A stretch of 64,000 nt of DNA from Desemzia incerta (GTDB taxonomy: Bacteria; Bacillota; Bacilli; Lactobacillales; Carnobacteriaceae). The stretch is from the NCBI RefSeq assembly GCF_900115825.1, contig NZ_FOXW01000004.1, positions 62,001 through 126,000 on the forward strand, written 5' to 3'. The translations under genes and the position numbers were made by a program. The notes below the pieces were generated by a model. The model was not told the origin of the DNA. It saw only the letters and a list, made by a program, of their open reading frames with translations, and made no database searches. Position 1 is the first letter of the stretch. The number at the start of each line of letters is the position of its first letter. This document shows, piece after piece, positions 26,554 to 36,545 of the stretch.

Positions 26554-29500
26554 TTAGTTGTCTTGCTCTTTTTCTTTGATGCGGTATTCCGCAATGTGCT
26601 GCACAAATTTTTCGATGTGCCCCAACCACTTGTAAATGGATTTGAGGTAATCTTTTTCTAAGCGCAAGGTTACTTTCAGCTGATCTTTTGCAGCGGCTAC
26701 ATTGGCTTTCAACGGTACTTCGCTTAACGCACGGAACGTTTCTTCTCCAGGTAGAGTCTTCGTGCCTTCTTTTGAGAAGGTGATCTCTACTTCATCGTCT
26801 TTGCGGCGGATATTTTCGACCAATGCATATTCCCCGTAGTATTTGATGAGACCGATCGTCAACAGATCCGCTACTTCATCTGGGAAGTTTCCGAAGCGGT
26901 CGATCAAATCATCTTGCAGCTGGACGTATTCCTCGTGGCTGTTCAACTCGCGAATGCGCTTGTAGATCTCGATTTTTTGGCGTTGATCTGAGATGTATTC
27001 GTTCGGCAAGTAAGCATTGATGCCCAAGTCGATTTCCACTTTGGTTTTCTTCTCTTTTTCTTCCATACCGCGCTTGCGTACAACGGCTTCGCTCAGCATT
27101 TCAGAGTACAAATCAAATCCGACTGAATCGATGAATCCGTGCTGTTGTTTTCCAAGCAAATTACCGGCTCCACGAATCGACAAATCGCGCATCGCGATCT
27201 TGAATCCTGAACCTAATTCTGTAAAGTCTTTGATCGCTTGCAGACGTTTTTCGCTGACTTCGTTCAAGACTTTATTTTGCTGGTACATCAAGTAAGCGTA
27301 AGCCACGCGGTTGCTTCGACCCACTCGTCCTCTCAATTGGTACAACTGAGACAATCCCATGTGGTCGGCATTTTCGACAAACAACGTGTTCACGTTCGGC
27401 ATGTCGACTCCCGTTTCAATGATCGTCGTCGTGACCAGTACGTCATATTGACCATCCACAAATTCATACAACACATTTTCCAATTGCGATTCCGTCATTT
27501 GCCCATGCGCATACGTGATTCGGGCATCTGGAATCAAAGCTTCTAGTTCACTGACTCGCTTTTCAATCGTTTCGACACGGTTGTACAGATAGAATGCTTG
27601 CCCGCCACGAGCCATTTCGCGCTCGACAGCTTCTCTAATAGCACCTGGATTTTGTTCCATGACATACGTTTGGACAGGGTAACGACTGGACGGCGGTGTC
27701 TCAATAACCGACAAGTCCCGCACTCCTAACATCGACATGTGCAAGGTTCTTGGGATAGGCGTAGCCGTCAGTGTCAGTACATCCACTTGTTTTTTCAAAG
27801 CTTTCAGTTTTTCTTTGTGCTTCACACCGAATCGCTGCTCTTCATCAATGATCAATAATCCTAAATCACTGAATTCCAAGTCATTCGACAGCAAACGATG
27901 GGTTCCTACAACGACATCTATCTGTCCGTTCTTGATGCCTTTCATCGTCTCCGTTTGTTGTTTTTTAGTTCGGAAACGACTCATGATCGAAACGTTCACA
28001 GGGAAATCAGCAAATCGTTCCACCATCGTTTCGTAATGTTGCTGCGCCAAGATTGTTGTCGGCACTAAAAACGCAGCTTGCTTGCCTTCTTGAACGGCTT
28101 TGAAAACAGCTCTTAAAGCAACTTCCGTTTTCCCGTACCCAACATCTCCAACCAATAATCGGTCCATTGGTTTTTTCCGTTCCATGTCGCGTTTGATTTC
28201 TTCCGTACTTCTCAACTGGTCTTCCGTTTCTGAATAAGGGAAGGCGTCTTCGAATTCTTTTTGGTATTCCGTATCCCGACCGAATGCATACCCTACTTCT
28301 TGATCACGCGCTGCATACAGCTGGATCAATTCGTCGGCGATGTCTTCTACTTTGCTGGCTACTTTGTTTTTCGTTTTAGCCCATTCTGTTCCGCCTAGTT
28401 TGTTGACTTTAGGTTTCTTGGATTCAGAAGATACGTATTTTTGCAGCAAATTCAACTGCGTGACTGGGATGAACAATTTCGCATCGTCTTTATAGATGAT
28501 GGACATGTAATCTTGATGGACCCCATTGATCTCCAGGGTTTCCATTCCGACATATTTCCCGATCCCGTGGTTTACGTGAACGACAAAATCGCCAGGATTC
28601 AATTCGCTGTAGCTCTTGATCCGTTCGGCGTTGGTCATCGTTTGACGGCGAGTCGGTTTTTTCTTCGCTACTTTATTGAACAATTCGCGCTCTGTCAGCA
28701 ACACAAACTTCTCAGTCGGCAGCTCAAATCCATTACGGAAATTCCCGATCACGATTTGGACTTGTCCGGTTTCTACCGAATCTGCGTCAACGATCTTGCT
28801 TTGGATCTCAAAGTCTTCAAATGTCTGATGTACTTTTTGCGCTCGTTCATTGGTTGGAACGGTCACTAAAACCGTATGGTGTTGTTTTTCCCAACGAGTC
28901 ATCTCTGTTTTCAATAATGGCATTTGCCCGAAGAATTGCTGCATGTTGCGGTATTGGAAAGCATGGATAGCGTCAAAACGCACATTTCCCATTCCTTTTT
29001 GGAACAAGACAAAATACAAACGATCCGCTTCTGTTTCTTTGATGACCGATTTAAAATCATGCGAAAACTTTTGATTCTGTAATATTTGACGCGCTCCTAA
29101 TTTGTTGACGACCCATTCGGATTCTTCCGTTTCTGCATGGCGTTCCGCTTCCAAAATGCGCGGGTAATCGTCCAGTATCATCACACTGTCGTTCGACATG
29201 TAGTCTAAGATACTGTTTTTTTCGTTGTAAATATAATCGGTGTACATCACCAACTCATTGATCGACTCGCCATAATTGAAAGCATCCACTATCGGCGCCA
29301 GATTTTTAGCAAATAATTGCTTATCGGCATCGTCAGTGATCAAACTCTTATTGTGTTCTACCGCATCATTGAAGGCCCCAGAGTTTTGCTGCAACAGCTC
29401 TTTTGTATAGATCGTGTCGCTCGCCGGCAAGATTTTGATGGATTCGATCGTGTTCACAGAACGCTGCGAACCGACTTCAAAAAAGCGCATCGAATCGACT

Positions 29501-30096
29501 TCCGTATCAAATAAGTCAATACGAACCGGGTTTTCTTCCGTTAGAGGATAAATATCGATAATCCCCCCGCGAATACTAAACTCCCCGTGATTTCCGACTA
29601 ATTGTTGGCGCACATACCCCATATCGACCAGCTTTTGCGCCAGTTCGCTGGGATCCAATTCGCCGCCCATCTCCACTTCAAATGAATTCTCTTTCCATAG
29701 TTCCACAGACGGTAATAATTTGCGCACACCAGCCACCGGAACCAGTACGATCCCCGGCTTACCGGACAATAAGAAATCCATCGCCGCAATCCGCTCACTG
29801 CGGGCTTCTGGCGAGGCAATGGCCATTTCGGCATACACCATTTCATCTACCGGAAAAATGTGCAGCTGGTCTTCATCGACCATTCCGCTGAAATCTTCCA
29901 TCAATTGATTGGCATGGAATAAATTGTGCGCGATCACAACGATCGGCTTTTGCTTTTGCTCTAAGATGGCAGCTATAACTAAAGTTCTAGCTGAACCAGA
30001 CAAACCGGTAATCAGTTGCGATTGCTTCTTACCGATAGGATCGATCACTGCTTTTACATTATCCATACCAGCCAGTAACTGTACTACATCTCCCAT
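26554..30096 (-). CDS. mfd: transcription-repair coupling factor
   Basis: A 1180-residue ATPase that removes stalled RNA polymerase from DNA lesions and recruits UvrA. In order: an N-terminal UvrB-like region, the polymerase-interacting domain (ELNPGDFVVHVNHGIGKYVG), a RecG-like motor with Walker A (LLVGDVGYGKTEVALRA) and DEEQ box (LLIIDEEQRFGVKHK), motif VI (QLRGRVGRSNRVAYAYL), then the TRCF domain. Full length for the family; no defects seen. It lies 24 bases from the flippase gene and 30 bases after pth. Confidence 0.97.
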   Translation of the reverse strand: MGDVVQLLAGMDNVKAVIDPIGKKQSQLITGLSGSARTLVIAAILEQKQKPIVVIAHNLFHANQLMEDFSGMVDEDQLHIFPVDEMVYAEMAIASPEARSERIAAMDFLLSGKPGIVLVPVAGVRKLLPSVELWKENSFEVEMGGELDPSELAQKLVDMGYVRQQLVGNHGEFSIRGGIIDIYPLTEENPVRIDLFDTEVDSMRFFEVGSQRSVNTIESIKILPASDTIYTKELLQQNSGAFNDAVEHNKSLITDDADKQLFAKNLAPIVDAFNYGESINELVMYTDYIYNEKNSILDYMSNDSVMILDDYPRILEAERHAETEESEWVVNKLGARQILQNQKFSHDFKSVIKETEADRLYFVLFQKGMGNVRFDAIHAFQYRNMQQFFGQMPLLKTEMTRWEKQHHTVLVTVPTNERAQKVHQTFEDFEIQSKIVDADSVETGQVQIVIGNFRNGFELPTEKFVLLTERELFNKVAKKKPTRRQTMTNAERIKSYSELNPGDFVVHVNHGIGKYVGMETLEINGVHQDYMSIIYKDDAKLFIPVTQLNLLQKYVSSESKKPKVNKLGGTEWAKTKNKVASKVEDIADELIQLYAARDQEVGYAFGRDTEYQKEFEDAFPYSETEDQLRSTEEIKRDMERKKPMDRLLVGDVGYGKTEVALRAVFKAVQEGKQAAFLVPTTILAQQHYETMVERFADFPVNVSIMSRFRTKKQQTETMKGIKNGQIDVVVGTHRLLSNDLEFSDLGLLIIDEEQRFGVKHKEKLKALKKQVDVLTLTATPIPRTLHMSMLGVRDLSVIETPPSSRYPVQTYVMEQNPGAIREAVEREMARGGQAFYLYNRVETIEKRVSELEALIPDARITYAHGQMTESQLENVLYEFVDGQYDVLVTTTIIETGVDMPNVNTLFVENADHMGLSQLYQLRGRVGRSNRVAYAYLMYQQNKVLNEVSEKRLQAIKDFTELGSGFKIAMRDLSIRGAGNLLGKQQHGFIDSVGFDLYSEMLSEAVVRKRGMEEKEKKTKVEIDLGINAYLPNEYISDQRQKIEIYKRIRELNSHEEYVQLQDDLIDRFGNFPDEVADLLTIGLIKYYGEYALVENIRRKDDEVEITFSKEGTKTLPGEETFRALSEVPLKANVAAAKDQLKVTLRLEKDYLKSIYKWLGHIEKFVQHIAEYRIKEKEQDN

Positions 30097-30126
30097 ATCA
30101 AATTTCCTCCGTTTGCATCTTCTGCA

Positions 30127-30687
30127 TTAGTTAAAATGGTTCATTGTATCAATAAATTCATGACCTTCCAGCCAATAGTTCGTTGCTTCAGCACTTTTTT
30201 TGACAGCATTCAACATGTCTTCATGCACTTCTTTCGGAAAACCGCTCAACACATGTTGAACTACGGTTTGTTTAGGATACGGGCGATCGATTCCGATTCG
30301 GATACGGTTGAAATCTTGCGTTCCAATGTGTTGGATGATGCTCTTGATTCCGTTATGTCCGCCAGCACTTCCTTTTTGACGCAAGCGAACTTTTCCGACC
30401 GGCAAATCTAAATCATCATAAATCACTAATAAATCTTTTGCGTCTATATTGTAATAATCCATCAATGGTCGAACAGCTCTTCCTGACTCATTCATGAAAG
30501 TTTGTGGTTTAACGAACAATGTCTTTTCTCTGCCCACCCAACCTTCTGCTACGTCTGCTTCAAATTTTGATTTGTTGAAAGTAAATTTGTGTTGATAAGC
30601 TAATTCATCTAATGTAATAAAACCAATATTGTGTTTTGTGTCTTGATATTTTTTCCCAGGGTTTCCCAGGCCTACAATCATCTTCAT
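30127..30687 (-). CDS. pth: peptidyl-tRNA hydrolase
   Basis: A 186-residue enzyme that releases peptides from drop-off peptidyl-tRNA. Signature MIVGLGNPGKKYQDTKHNIGF (3-23) includes the catalytic His of the HNIG box. Further conserved parts are KPQTFMNESGRAV, IYDDLDLPVGKVRLRQKGSAGGHNG and RIRIGIDRP. A longer in-frame extension exists upstream, but GGAGAG six bases before 30687 fixes the start. An extended -10 promoter (TGCTATACT) lies at 30779-30787. It is co-oriented with mfd and divergent from ldh. Confidence 0.96.
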   Translation of the reverse strand: MKMIVGLGNPGKKYQDTKHNIGFITLDELAYQHKFTFNKSKFEADVAEGWVGREKTLFVKPQTFMNESGRAVRPLMDYYNIDAKDLLVIYDDLDLPVGKVRLRQKGSAGGHNGIKSIIQHIGTQDFNRIRIGIDRPYPKQTVVQHVLSGFPKEVHEDMLNAVKKSAEATNYWLEGHEFIDTMNHFN

Positions 30688-30778
30688 AGTGCACTCTCCA
30701 ATTTGATAGTTAATGGACGCAAAAAAGCGCTGCACGAAACAACTTTCGCCCAGTACCACTCTTTTTTTACTTTTTACT

Positions 30779-30787
30779 AGTATAGCA
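30779..30787 (-). promoter_or_regulatory. extended -10 promoter for pth-mfd
   Basis: On the minus strand TGCTATACT about 92 bases before the pth start is an extended -10. There is no good -35. Confidence 0.5.
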
Positions 30788-30959
30788 CAATTCAAATCAC
30801 AAAAGGAATAGGATGCTTGATTTAAAAAGTTTATGAAACTTTTCACATGATAGCGTTTTAATTAATCGCTAACTCTGTAAAAATGATTTGTTTTCCAGTA
30901 TACTGAAAGTAGTTCAAAAAGGATCTAACATACTTACAAAGATTATGGGGGAATTGAAC

Positions 30960-31931
30960 ATGGAGACTAAAAAAAATAACGACAATCAAAAAATTATTTT
31001 GGTGGGGGACGGAGCAGTAGGTTCTAGTTACGCATTTTCTCTGGTCACACAAAATATTGCTCAAGAATTAGGGATAATCGATATTGATAAAGCAAAAACA
31101 GAAGGCGACGCATTGGACTTATCTCATGCTTTAGCTTTTACTTCTCCAAAAAAAATCTATTCAGCTAGTTACAGCGACTGCCACGATGCAGATATCGTCG
31201 TCATCACTGCAGGAGCCGCACAAAAACCTGGCGAAACTCGTCTGGATTTAGTGAAGAAAAATATGCGCATTTTTAAAGACATCATCGGCCAAATTATGGA
31301 CAGCGGATTTGACGGCATCTTCTTAGTGGCGACAAACCCAGTGGACATCTTGACTTACGCAACATGGAAATTCTCAGGACTTCCAAAACACCGCGTTATC
31401 GGATCAGGTACATCTCTAGACAGCGCTCGTTTCCGTCAAGAGATCTCTACTTTATTAGACGTAGACGCGCGTAACGTGCATGGTTACATCTTAGGCGAAC
31501 ACGGAGACACTGAGTTTCCTGTTTGGTCACATGCCAACGTTGCCGGCTTACAAATCTACGAATGGATCAAAGAAAACCCTGGCGTAGACGAACAAGCTTT
31601 AGTAGATGTCTTCTTCAAAGTTCGTGACGCAGCTTACGACATCATCGAGAAAAAAGGTGCCACATTCTACGGAATCGCCGTAGCATTAACGCGTATCACT
31701 AAAGCGATCTTGGACAACGAAAACGCCGTATTGCCGATCTCCGCTTATTTAGACGGCGAATATGGTCAATCAGATGTTTACATCGGTGTTCCAGCAATCA
31801 TCAACCGCCAAGGAATCCGTAAAGTCGTAGAGATTCCACTAAACGGCTCTGAACGAAACAAAATGACTCACTCTGCTGAAACCTTAAGAAAAATTGGTTT
31901 AGAAGCATTGGAAGAAGTTATGAACGATTAA
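30960..31931 (+). CDS. ldh: L-lactate dehydrogenase
   Basis: A 323-residue NAD enzyme that reduces pyruvate to L-lactate, the main fermentation step of lactic acid bacteria. The NAD motif is [14 protein letters not shown], the substrate-binding part is [17 protein letters not shown], and the catalytic His is in [23 protein letters not shown] precedes the ATG at 30960; the 24 upstream codons in frame lack an RBS. A TATACT box at 30898 is a possible -10. Strong codon bias (many CGT, AAC, ATC) suggests high expression. Confidence 0.96.
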   Translation: METKKNNDNQKIILVGDGAVGSSYAFSLVTQNIAQELGIIDIDKAKTEGDALDLSHALAFTSPKKIYSASYSDCHDADIVVITAGAAQKPGETRLDLVKKNMRIFKDIIGQIMDSGFDGIFLVATNPVDILTYATWKFSGLPKHRVIGSGTSLDSARFRQEISTLLDVDARNVHGYILGEHGDTEFPVWSHANVAGLQIYEWIKENPGVDEQALVDVFFKVRDAAYDIIEKKGATFYGIAVALTRITKAILDNENAVLPISAYLDGEYGQSDVYIGVPAIINRQGIRKVVEIPLNGSERNKMTHSAETLRKIGLEALEEVMND

Positions 31932-31950
31932 TAAACACGAATATTTTGCG

Positions 31951-31976
31951 AGCCTCTCTTTTTGAGAGGCTTTTTT
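31951..31976 (+). terminator. ldh terminator
   Basis: GCCTCTC and GAGAGGC around TTTTT, followed by six Ts. Confidence 0.92.
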
Positions 31977-31983
31977 GTTGGTG

Positions 31984-32152
31984 TTGTCTTGATTTTCGGC
32001 CATGAGCACGGTAATTAGTTCGCTCATGGCCGGAAACTAAAATTAATGTGCCATGAGCCGTTTGTTTTGTCGTCTGACGGCTGAAAGGCTGCTTCATTTC
32101 GGCCATGAGCACTTTCTTTACTCTCTTCATGGCCGAAAAAGGCCTGCTCTAC
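31984..32152. repeat. small GGCCATGAGC repeat patch
   Basis: At least five CGGCCATGAGC or reverse half-sites occur in 170 bases, arranged as inverted pairs (TTCGGCCATGAGC...GCTCATGGCCGGAA, then TTCGGCCATGAGC...TTCATGGCCGAA). It is a non-tandem relative of the four arrays. No gene is seen. Confidence 0.75.
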
Positions 32153-32166
32153 AATTTACCCCACCT

Positions 32167-32224
32167 AAAAAGACCATTGCTTAAAGCAGGTAATTTATAA
32201 GCCTGCTTTAAGCAATGGTCTTTT
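32167..32224. terminator. 23-bp perfect hairpin, probable terminator of the NERD gene
   Basis: The arms 32168-32190 and 32202-32224 are perfectly complementary over 23 bp, with an 11-base loop. A-runs and T-runs at the ends allow termination in either direction. It lies 36 bases downstream of the NERD gene. Confidence 0.75.
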
Positions 32225-32259
32225 CCCGATATTCTTTCAAAAGTCGTCAATCTTTTAAG

Positions 32260-33132
32260 TCATTTCTTTTTTGAGACTTGTCGTATTCTCTTTTCTGGAA
32301 CCATCCCACCGCACCACTCTTTTATAGCAGAAACACCCACTTTACGATCAGGAAACAAAAGTTGGTACTCTTTCACATGACGGACGATTGCTTCTTGAAC
32401 CTTCTCTCTGCTCCCACACTGCTCACAACAGATCGATTGATGTTTGGGTGCCAACGACTCAATAAACGAGTTACAATTTAAACAAATCATTCCTTTTTTC
32501 AACATTTCGTATTCATACTGCGGCAAGTTGTTTCCGTACTTTTTAGGTTGGTTTAAACTACATAATTTATCTGCGAGTATTGTATGGGCATGAGTCAACG
32601 GTTCTAAATTTTTTTCTACTTGTTCGAAGTAGCTGTTTATATTTGTCGGTAAAACAAGATGAGAAAAGTAAGGAGCTTCATACAAAGAAAAATTCGGATT
32701 TACATATACAAGAACAGCTTCAACCGGCATATGACCATAATTGAGTTCTTTGAGCACCTGCTTTAGTAATAGTTTACTACGGGGAAGCCTCAGCAGTGGA
32801 TTATAAATTTCTATTTTAGAATCTAGTTTGTATAAACTCTCTTCTCTATACACAAACTCCCCTTCATAATTCTTCACCTCACATAAAATAACTTCCTTAC
32901 TAGTAATGATTACCGTATCTAATTGAACATCAACGCCTCCAATGGTGAAGGACAAATCTTTAAGTACTATGCAATGTTTTATTTTATCTATTCTGTCATC
33001 TAAACAGCACTCACCACCATACCCTTTTGACAAATTCACATAACGGACGTGGTATTTATGTTCTAAAGTCATTCGATTCCTGAGCGCCTCCAACACTAGT
33101 AAATCATACGGCTTTCCCCTCTTTTGAATCAT
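32260..33132 (-). CDS. NERD-domain protein with C-terminal zinc ribbon
   Basis: A 290-residue protein. Residues about 55-160 form a nuclease-related (NERD) domain: IGGVDVQLDTVIITSKEVILCEVKNYEGEF contains the D...E-x-K core of this nuclease-like fold. Residues about 218-245 have four cysteines (CLNCNSF and CCEQCGS) of a zinc ribbon, followed by a basic helical tail. The biological role of NERD proteins is not settled; DNA or RNA processing is a reasonable guess. A GTG immediately precedes the chosen ATG. It is a single-gene unit bordered on both sides by GGCCATGAGC repeats. Confidence 0.75.
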   Translation of the reverse strand: MIQKRGKPYDLLVLEALRNRMTLEHKYHVRYVNLSKGYGGECCLDDRIDKIKHCIVLKDLSFTIGGVDVQLDTVIITSKEVILCEVKNYEGEFVYREESLYKLDSKIEIYNPLLRLPRSKLLLKQVLKELNYGHMPVEAVLVYVNPNFSLYEAPYFSHLVLPTNINSYFEQVEKNLEPLTHAHTILADKLCSLNQPKKYGNNLPQYEYEMLKKGMICLNCNSFIESLAPKHQSICCEQCGSREKVQEAIVRHVKEYQLLFPDRKVGVSAIKEWCGGMVPEKRIRQVSKKK

Positions 33133-33214
33133 CACCCTTACATCCCTTCGCCAAATTCAATAGTCTCTATCTATTAAGATACGCAAATAAAATGAGTTTC
33201 GGTGTGTAAAGAAT

Positions 33215-33888
33215 CTCTCGTGAGTATGCTCTTTTAGGTAATCAGCTTTTTTTGTTGTTAATGAAGCAAAGAATGACTACTTTTCGGCCATCAGATAGTC
33301 TTGATTCCCCCTTCATGGACGGAGATGGCCGAGATGTCGGCCATGGTAATCTAAATTTTCTGGCTCATGGCCGGATTCGCTTGCCCAAACGGCCATGAGC
33401 ACTCAACTTTCTTTGCTTATGGCCGAAAAACACTAAACCAAAAAGATTTAGTGAAGATGCTTTTAGGTAGTTGTCTTTTCCACCTCTAAGCCAAGCAAAG
33501 ATTGATTACTTTTCGGCCATCAGCTAGTCTTGTTGCCCCTTCATGGACGCATATGGCCGAGATGTCGGCCATGGTGAACTGAATTTCCTGCCTCATGGCC
33601 GGATTAACTTGCCAAAACGGCCATGAGCACTCAACTTTCTTTGCTCATGGCCGAAAAACACTAAAACAAAAAGCTTTAGTGAGTATGCTTTTAGGTAATT
33701 GTCTTTTCCTCCTCTAGATCGAGCAAAGATTGATTACTTTTCGGCCATCAGCTGGTCTTGATGTCCCTTCATGGACGAATATGGCCGAGATGTCGGCCAT
33801 GGTGAACTGAGTTTTCTGGCTCATGGCTGGATTCGCTTGCCCAAACGGCCATGAGCACTCAACTTTCTTTGCTCATGGCCGAAAAAGA
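33215..33888. repeat. array 2: tandem GGCCATGAGC repeats, three units of ~229 bp
   Basis: Three units lie between the NERD gene and pepV. ACTTTTCGGCCATC anchors occur near 33279, 33509 and 33736. Each unit holds GGCCGAGATGTCGGCCATGG, CTCATGGCCGGATT and AACGGCCATGAGCACTCAACTTTCTTTGCTCATGGCC (a hairpin), plus a GCTTTTAGGTAATTG module, the reverse complement of the module in arrays 3 and 4. An inverted ACTAAA / TTTAGT pair links units. Identity between units is high; no gene is present. Confidence 0.85.
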
Positions 33889-33901
33889 GCAACCTAACCC
33901 C

Positions 33902-33942
33902 CAAAAAAAACTCCACCTCTCCGAAAACCGGGGAGATGGAGC
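33902..33942 (-). terminator. pepV terminator
   Basis: On the minus strand GCTCCATCTCCCCGG and CCGGAGAGGTGGAGT-type arms pair around TTTT, followed by eight Ts, just after the pepV stop. Confidence 0.85.
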
Positions 33943-33957
33943 CTAAGTTTAATAATA

Positions 33958-35295
33958 TTACTTACCAGCCAATTGATAAATCGCTTCTGCATAGATTTCC
34001 ATTGCTTTGTATAATTCATCTAGAGGCAATGCTTCGTTTTCTTGGTGAGCCAAGCTTTTAGAGCCTGGGAAGTGTGCGCCGAACGCTACCATGTTTGGCA
34101 TTTGGCGAGCGTATGTTGCTCCACCAGATACGAATGGTTCTGTTTGGTCACCAGTTTTTTCTTGGTAGACACTCATCAAGGTTTTTACTAATTCGCTGTC
34201 TTTTTTCACGTATAGTGAAGGAATTGAGTCGTACTCCTCGTACATCAAGCCGTAATCTTCCGCTGCTTTAGTAATGCCTGTAACCAATTCTTCTTTGTCA
34301 TACGTTACTGGGTAGCGGATGTCCAATGTAATCACTGATTTATATTCGTCGATCACCAATTTACCTGTGTTCAGCGTCATTTCTCCGGATACTTCATCTT
34401 TGACTTCGCCTAAAAGACTGTATCCGTTTGTTTCATTGCCGATCTTTTCAGCGATGAAACGTAACGCTGGGTGAGATTCTACTTTGTTCAATCCTTGAAC
34501 CAATTTGTTGATCGCATTGATTCCTTCGCCTGAAACGCTTGAATGAACGGATTTACCTTTGACGATAACTTTTCCGTCTTCTTCAACAAACTCAACATCC
34601 AATTGTTTCAATTCGTCTGCCAAAGCTGCTGCTTTGTCGCCATCATAGATTGCTTCTCCTGGAACCACGTTAGAAGCTTCTCCTAATGCCAAATTCAATG
34701 AGTCGCTGCCTGGACCGATCAAGTTGATTTCCCATAATCCTTTTTCAGCATATGTCAGAGGGAATACACCATCCGGAACGAAGCCTAATGATGGAATCTC
34801 TTCTTTTTTCGTATAGTGTTCCATACAACGCCATAGACTTTCTTCGTCTGTTCCGAAAATGAATCGAATGCGTTTATTGAAGGTTACGCCCGCGTCTAAA
34901 ACTGCTTTAAATGCATATAATGCAGCTATCGTTGGTCCTTTGTCATCTTGAGTCCCGCGACCGTAGATTACGCCGTCACGAACATCGGGTTCAAATGGAG
35001 GTGTGATCCATTTAGCTAAGTTTCCGCCTGGAACAACGTCTAAATGACAGAGAATACCCAGCATTTCTTCCCCTTCGCCGTACTCTGCATATCCGTAATA
35101 ACCTTCCGGATCAATGAACGTTTTCATGCCTAATCGTTCAGAGATTTCCAATGCTTTTTCTAAACATTCTTGGATTTTTTCTCCAAATGGCGGGAAACTC
35201 GAACCGTCTCCAGCATTTACTGAACCGATAGCAATCAGCTCTTTCAGTGCTTCAATACTTTCTTGTTGGTGATTTTCTTTTACCCATGTTGTCAT
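33958..35295 (-). CDS. pepV: dipeptidase PepV (M20 family)
   Basis: A 445-residue zinc dipeptidase of broad specificity. Metal-binding motifs are in order: GILCHLDVVPGG (His, then catalytic Asp), GRGTQDDKGPTIAALYAFK (bridging Asp), GTDEESLWRCMEHY (catalytic Glu-Glu) and, near the C-terminus, FVSGGATYARQMPNMVAFGAHFPG and SLAHQENEALPLDEL (last His). AGGAGG 7 bases before the ATG at 35295 sets the start; the 45 upstream in-frame codons are not translated. It has its own terminator. Confidence 0.93.
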   Translation of the reverse strand: MTTWVKENHQQESIEALKELIAIGSVNAGDGSSFPPFGEKIQECLEKALEISERLGMKTFIDPEGYYGYAEYGEGEEMLGILCHLDVVPGGNLAKWITPPFEPDVRDGVIYGRGTQDDKGPTIAALYAFKAVLDAGVTFNKRIRFIFGTDEESLWRCMEHYTKKEEIPSLGFVPDGVFPLTYAEKGLWEINLIGPGSDSLNLALGEASNVVPGEAIYDGDKAAALADELKQLDVEFVEEDGKVIVKGKSVHSSVSGEGINAINKLVQGLNKVESHPALRFIAEKIGNETNGYSLLGEVKDEVSGEMTLNTGKLVIDEYKSVITLDIRYPVTYDKEELVTGITKAAEDYGLMYEEYDSIPSLYVKKDSELVKTLMSVYQEKTGDQTEPFVSGGATYARQMPNMVAFGAHFPGSKSLAHQENEALPLDELYKAMEIYAEAIYQLAGK

Positions 35296-35392
35296 TCCTT
35301 GACCTCCTAGCTGAATTTTAATCTTAAATAAATAGTACCATAAAAAAACAGCGAACATACACCCTAATAGGCTAAATATTGAATGAATATAC

Positions 35393-35428
35393 AAAAAAAC
35401 CGGATCTGCAGCTGCGCAAATCCAGTTC
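35393..35428 (-). terminator. prs terminator
   Basis: On the minus strand AACTGGATTTGC pairs with GCAGATCCGGTT, then seven Ts. Confidence 0.8.
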
Positions 35429-35435
35429 ATCGTAC

Positions 35436-36419
35436 TTATTTATTATTTGATGGGAATTTCTTTTCAAATAGTGGGCTGACAGATTTATTTTCATGAATCC
35501 GTTTAATGGCATCTCCCATTAATTCACTTACACTGATTTGAACGATTTTGTCGCTCATTTTGTCCTCAGTCAGTTGAATCGAGTCCGTAACAATAACTTT
35601 CTTCAACACTGAATTTTCAATCCGTTCGATCGCAGGACCGGATAAAACTGGGTGTGTACAACATGCATAAACTTCTGTTGCACCAGCATCTTCTAAAGCT
35701 TGAGCAGCTAAAGTGATTGTTCCAGCAGTATCAATCATGTCATCGATCAAAATACATTTCTTGCCTTCAACATTACCGATAATATTCATTACTTCTGCTA
35801 CGTTTGCTTTAGGACGACGTTTGTCGATAATCGCAATCGGAGCTTTCAGGAATTCAGCTAATTTACGAGCACGAGTAACTCCACCATGATCTGGTGAAAC
35901 AACTACTGTGTCTTCATTAGCAATATCATTGTCTAAGAAATAGGTAGCTAATAGTGGAGCGCCTAATAAATGATCCACTGGCATATCAAAGAATCCTTGA
36001 ATTTGAGCAGCATGTAAATCCAGTGTTAAGATACGATCTGCACCAGCTCTAGTAATCATGTTTGCAACTAGTTTAGATGTGATCGGTTCTCTCGAACGGG
36101 CTTTACGATCTTGGCGAGCATATCCATAGTAAGGAATGACAACGTTAACCGTTTTAACACTTGCACGTTTTAAAGCATCAATCATGATCAACAATTCCAT
36201 TATATTATCGTTTACTGGACTTGAAGTTGATTGAATAATGTAAACATGGTCCCCACGGATACTTTCTTCAATATTGATTCTAATTTCTCCGTCACTAAAC
36301 TGATTTACTGAAATTTTCCCCAGTTCAACACCAACAACTTTAGCGATTTTTTCAGCTAAAGGCTTGTTTGAGTTTAAGGCAAAGATTTTTAACTTCGGAT
36401 CGAAATATTGTTCGGACAT
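35436..36419 (-). CDS. prs: ribose-phosphate pyrophosphokinase
   Basis: A 327-residue class I PRPP synthase (ribose-5-phosphate + ATP to PRPP), supplying purines, pyrimidines, His, Trp and NAD. Conserved parts: [41 protein letters not shown], the flexible loop [14 protein letters not shown] and the PRPP loop [19 protein letters not shown] lies 5 bases before the ATG at 36419. It is downstream of glmU, as is usual in Firmicutes. Confidence 0.97.
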   Translation of the reverse strand: MSEQYFDPKLKIFALNSNKPLAEKIAKVVGVELGKISVNQFSDGEIRINIEESIRGDHVYIIQSTSSPVNDNIMELLIMIDALKRASVKTVNVVIPYYGYARQDRKARSREPITSKLVANMITRAGADRILTLDLHAAQIQGFFDMPVDHLLGAPLLATYFLDNDIANEDTVVVSPDHGGVTRARKLAEFLKAPIAIIDKRRPKANVAEVMNIIGNVEGKKCILIDDMIDTAGTITLAAQALEDAGATEVYACCTHPVLSGPAIERIENSVLKKVIVTDSIQLTEDKMSDKIVQISVSELMGDAIKRIHENKSVSPLFEKKFPSNNK

Positions 36420-36429
36420 AATGACCTCC

Positions 36430-36476
36430 ACTTTCTTTTTTAGACGAGCTGCGCAAGGCTGCTTCACTCTCTCATA
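36430..36476 (-). repeat. short degenerate copy of the conserved-end hairpin element
   Basis: Between glmU and prs the minus strand reads GAGAGTGAAGCAGCC and GCGCAGCTCGTCTAAAA. These resemble the two ends of the elements at glpK and purR with the variable stem missing. It could be a deletion remnant. Confidence 0.4.
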
Positions 36477-36545
36477 ACGTATCTTATCATCAAACTAATG
36501 TTAGTCATTTTCGTTCAAGAAATCAAGCCTTATTCCAAATTTTGC

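Noticed and set aside
30836-30890. cre-like sequence TGATAGCGTTTTAA upstream of ldh
   Set aside because: Two mismatches at defined consensus positions, so not supported as a CcpA site.
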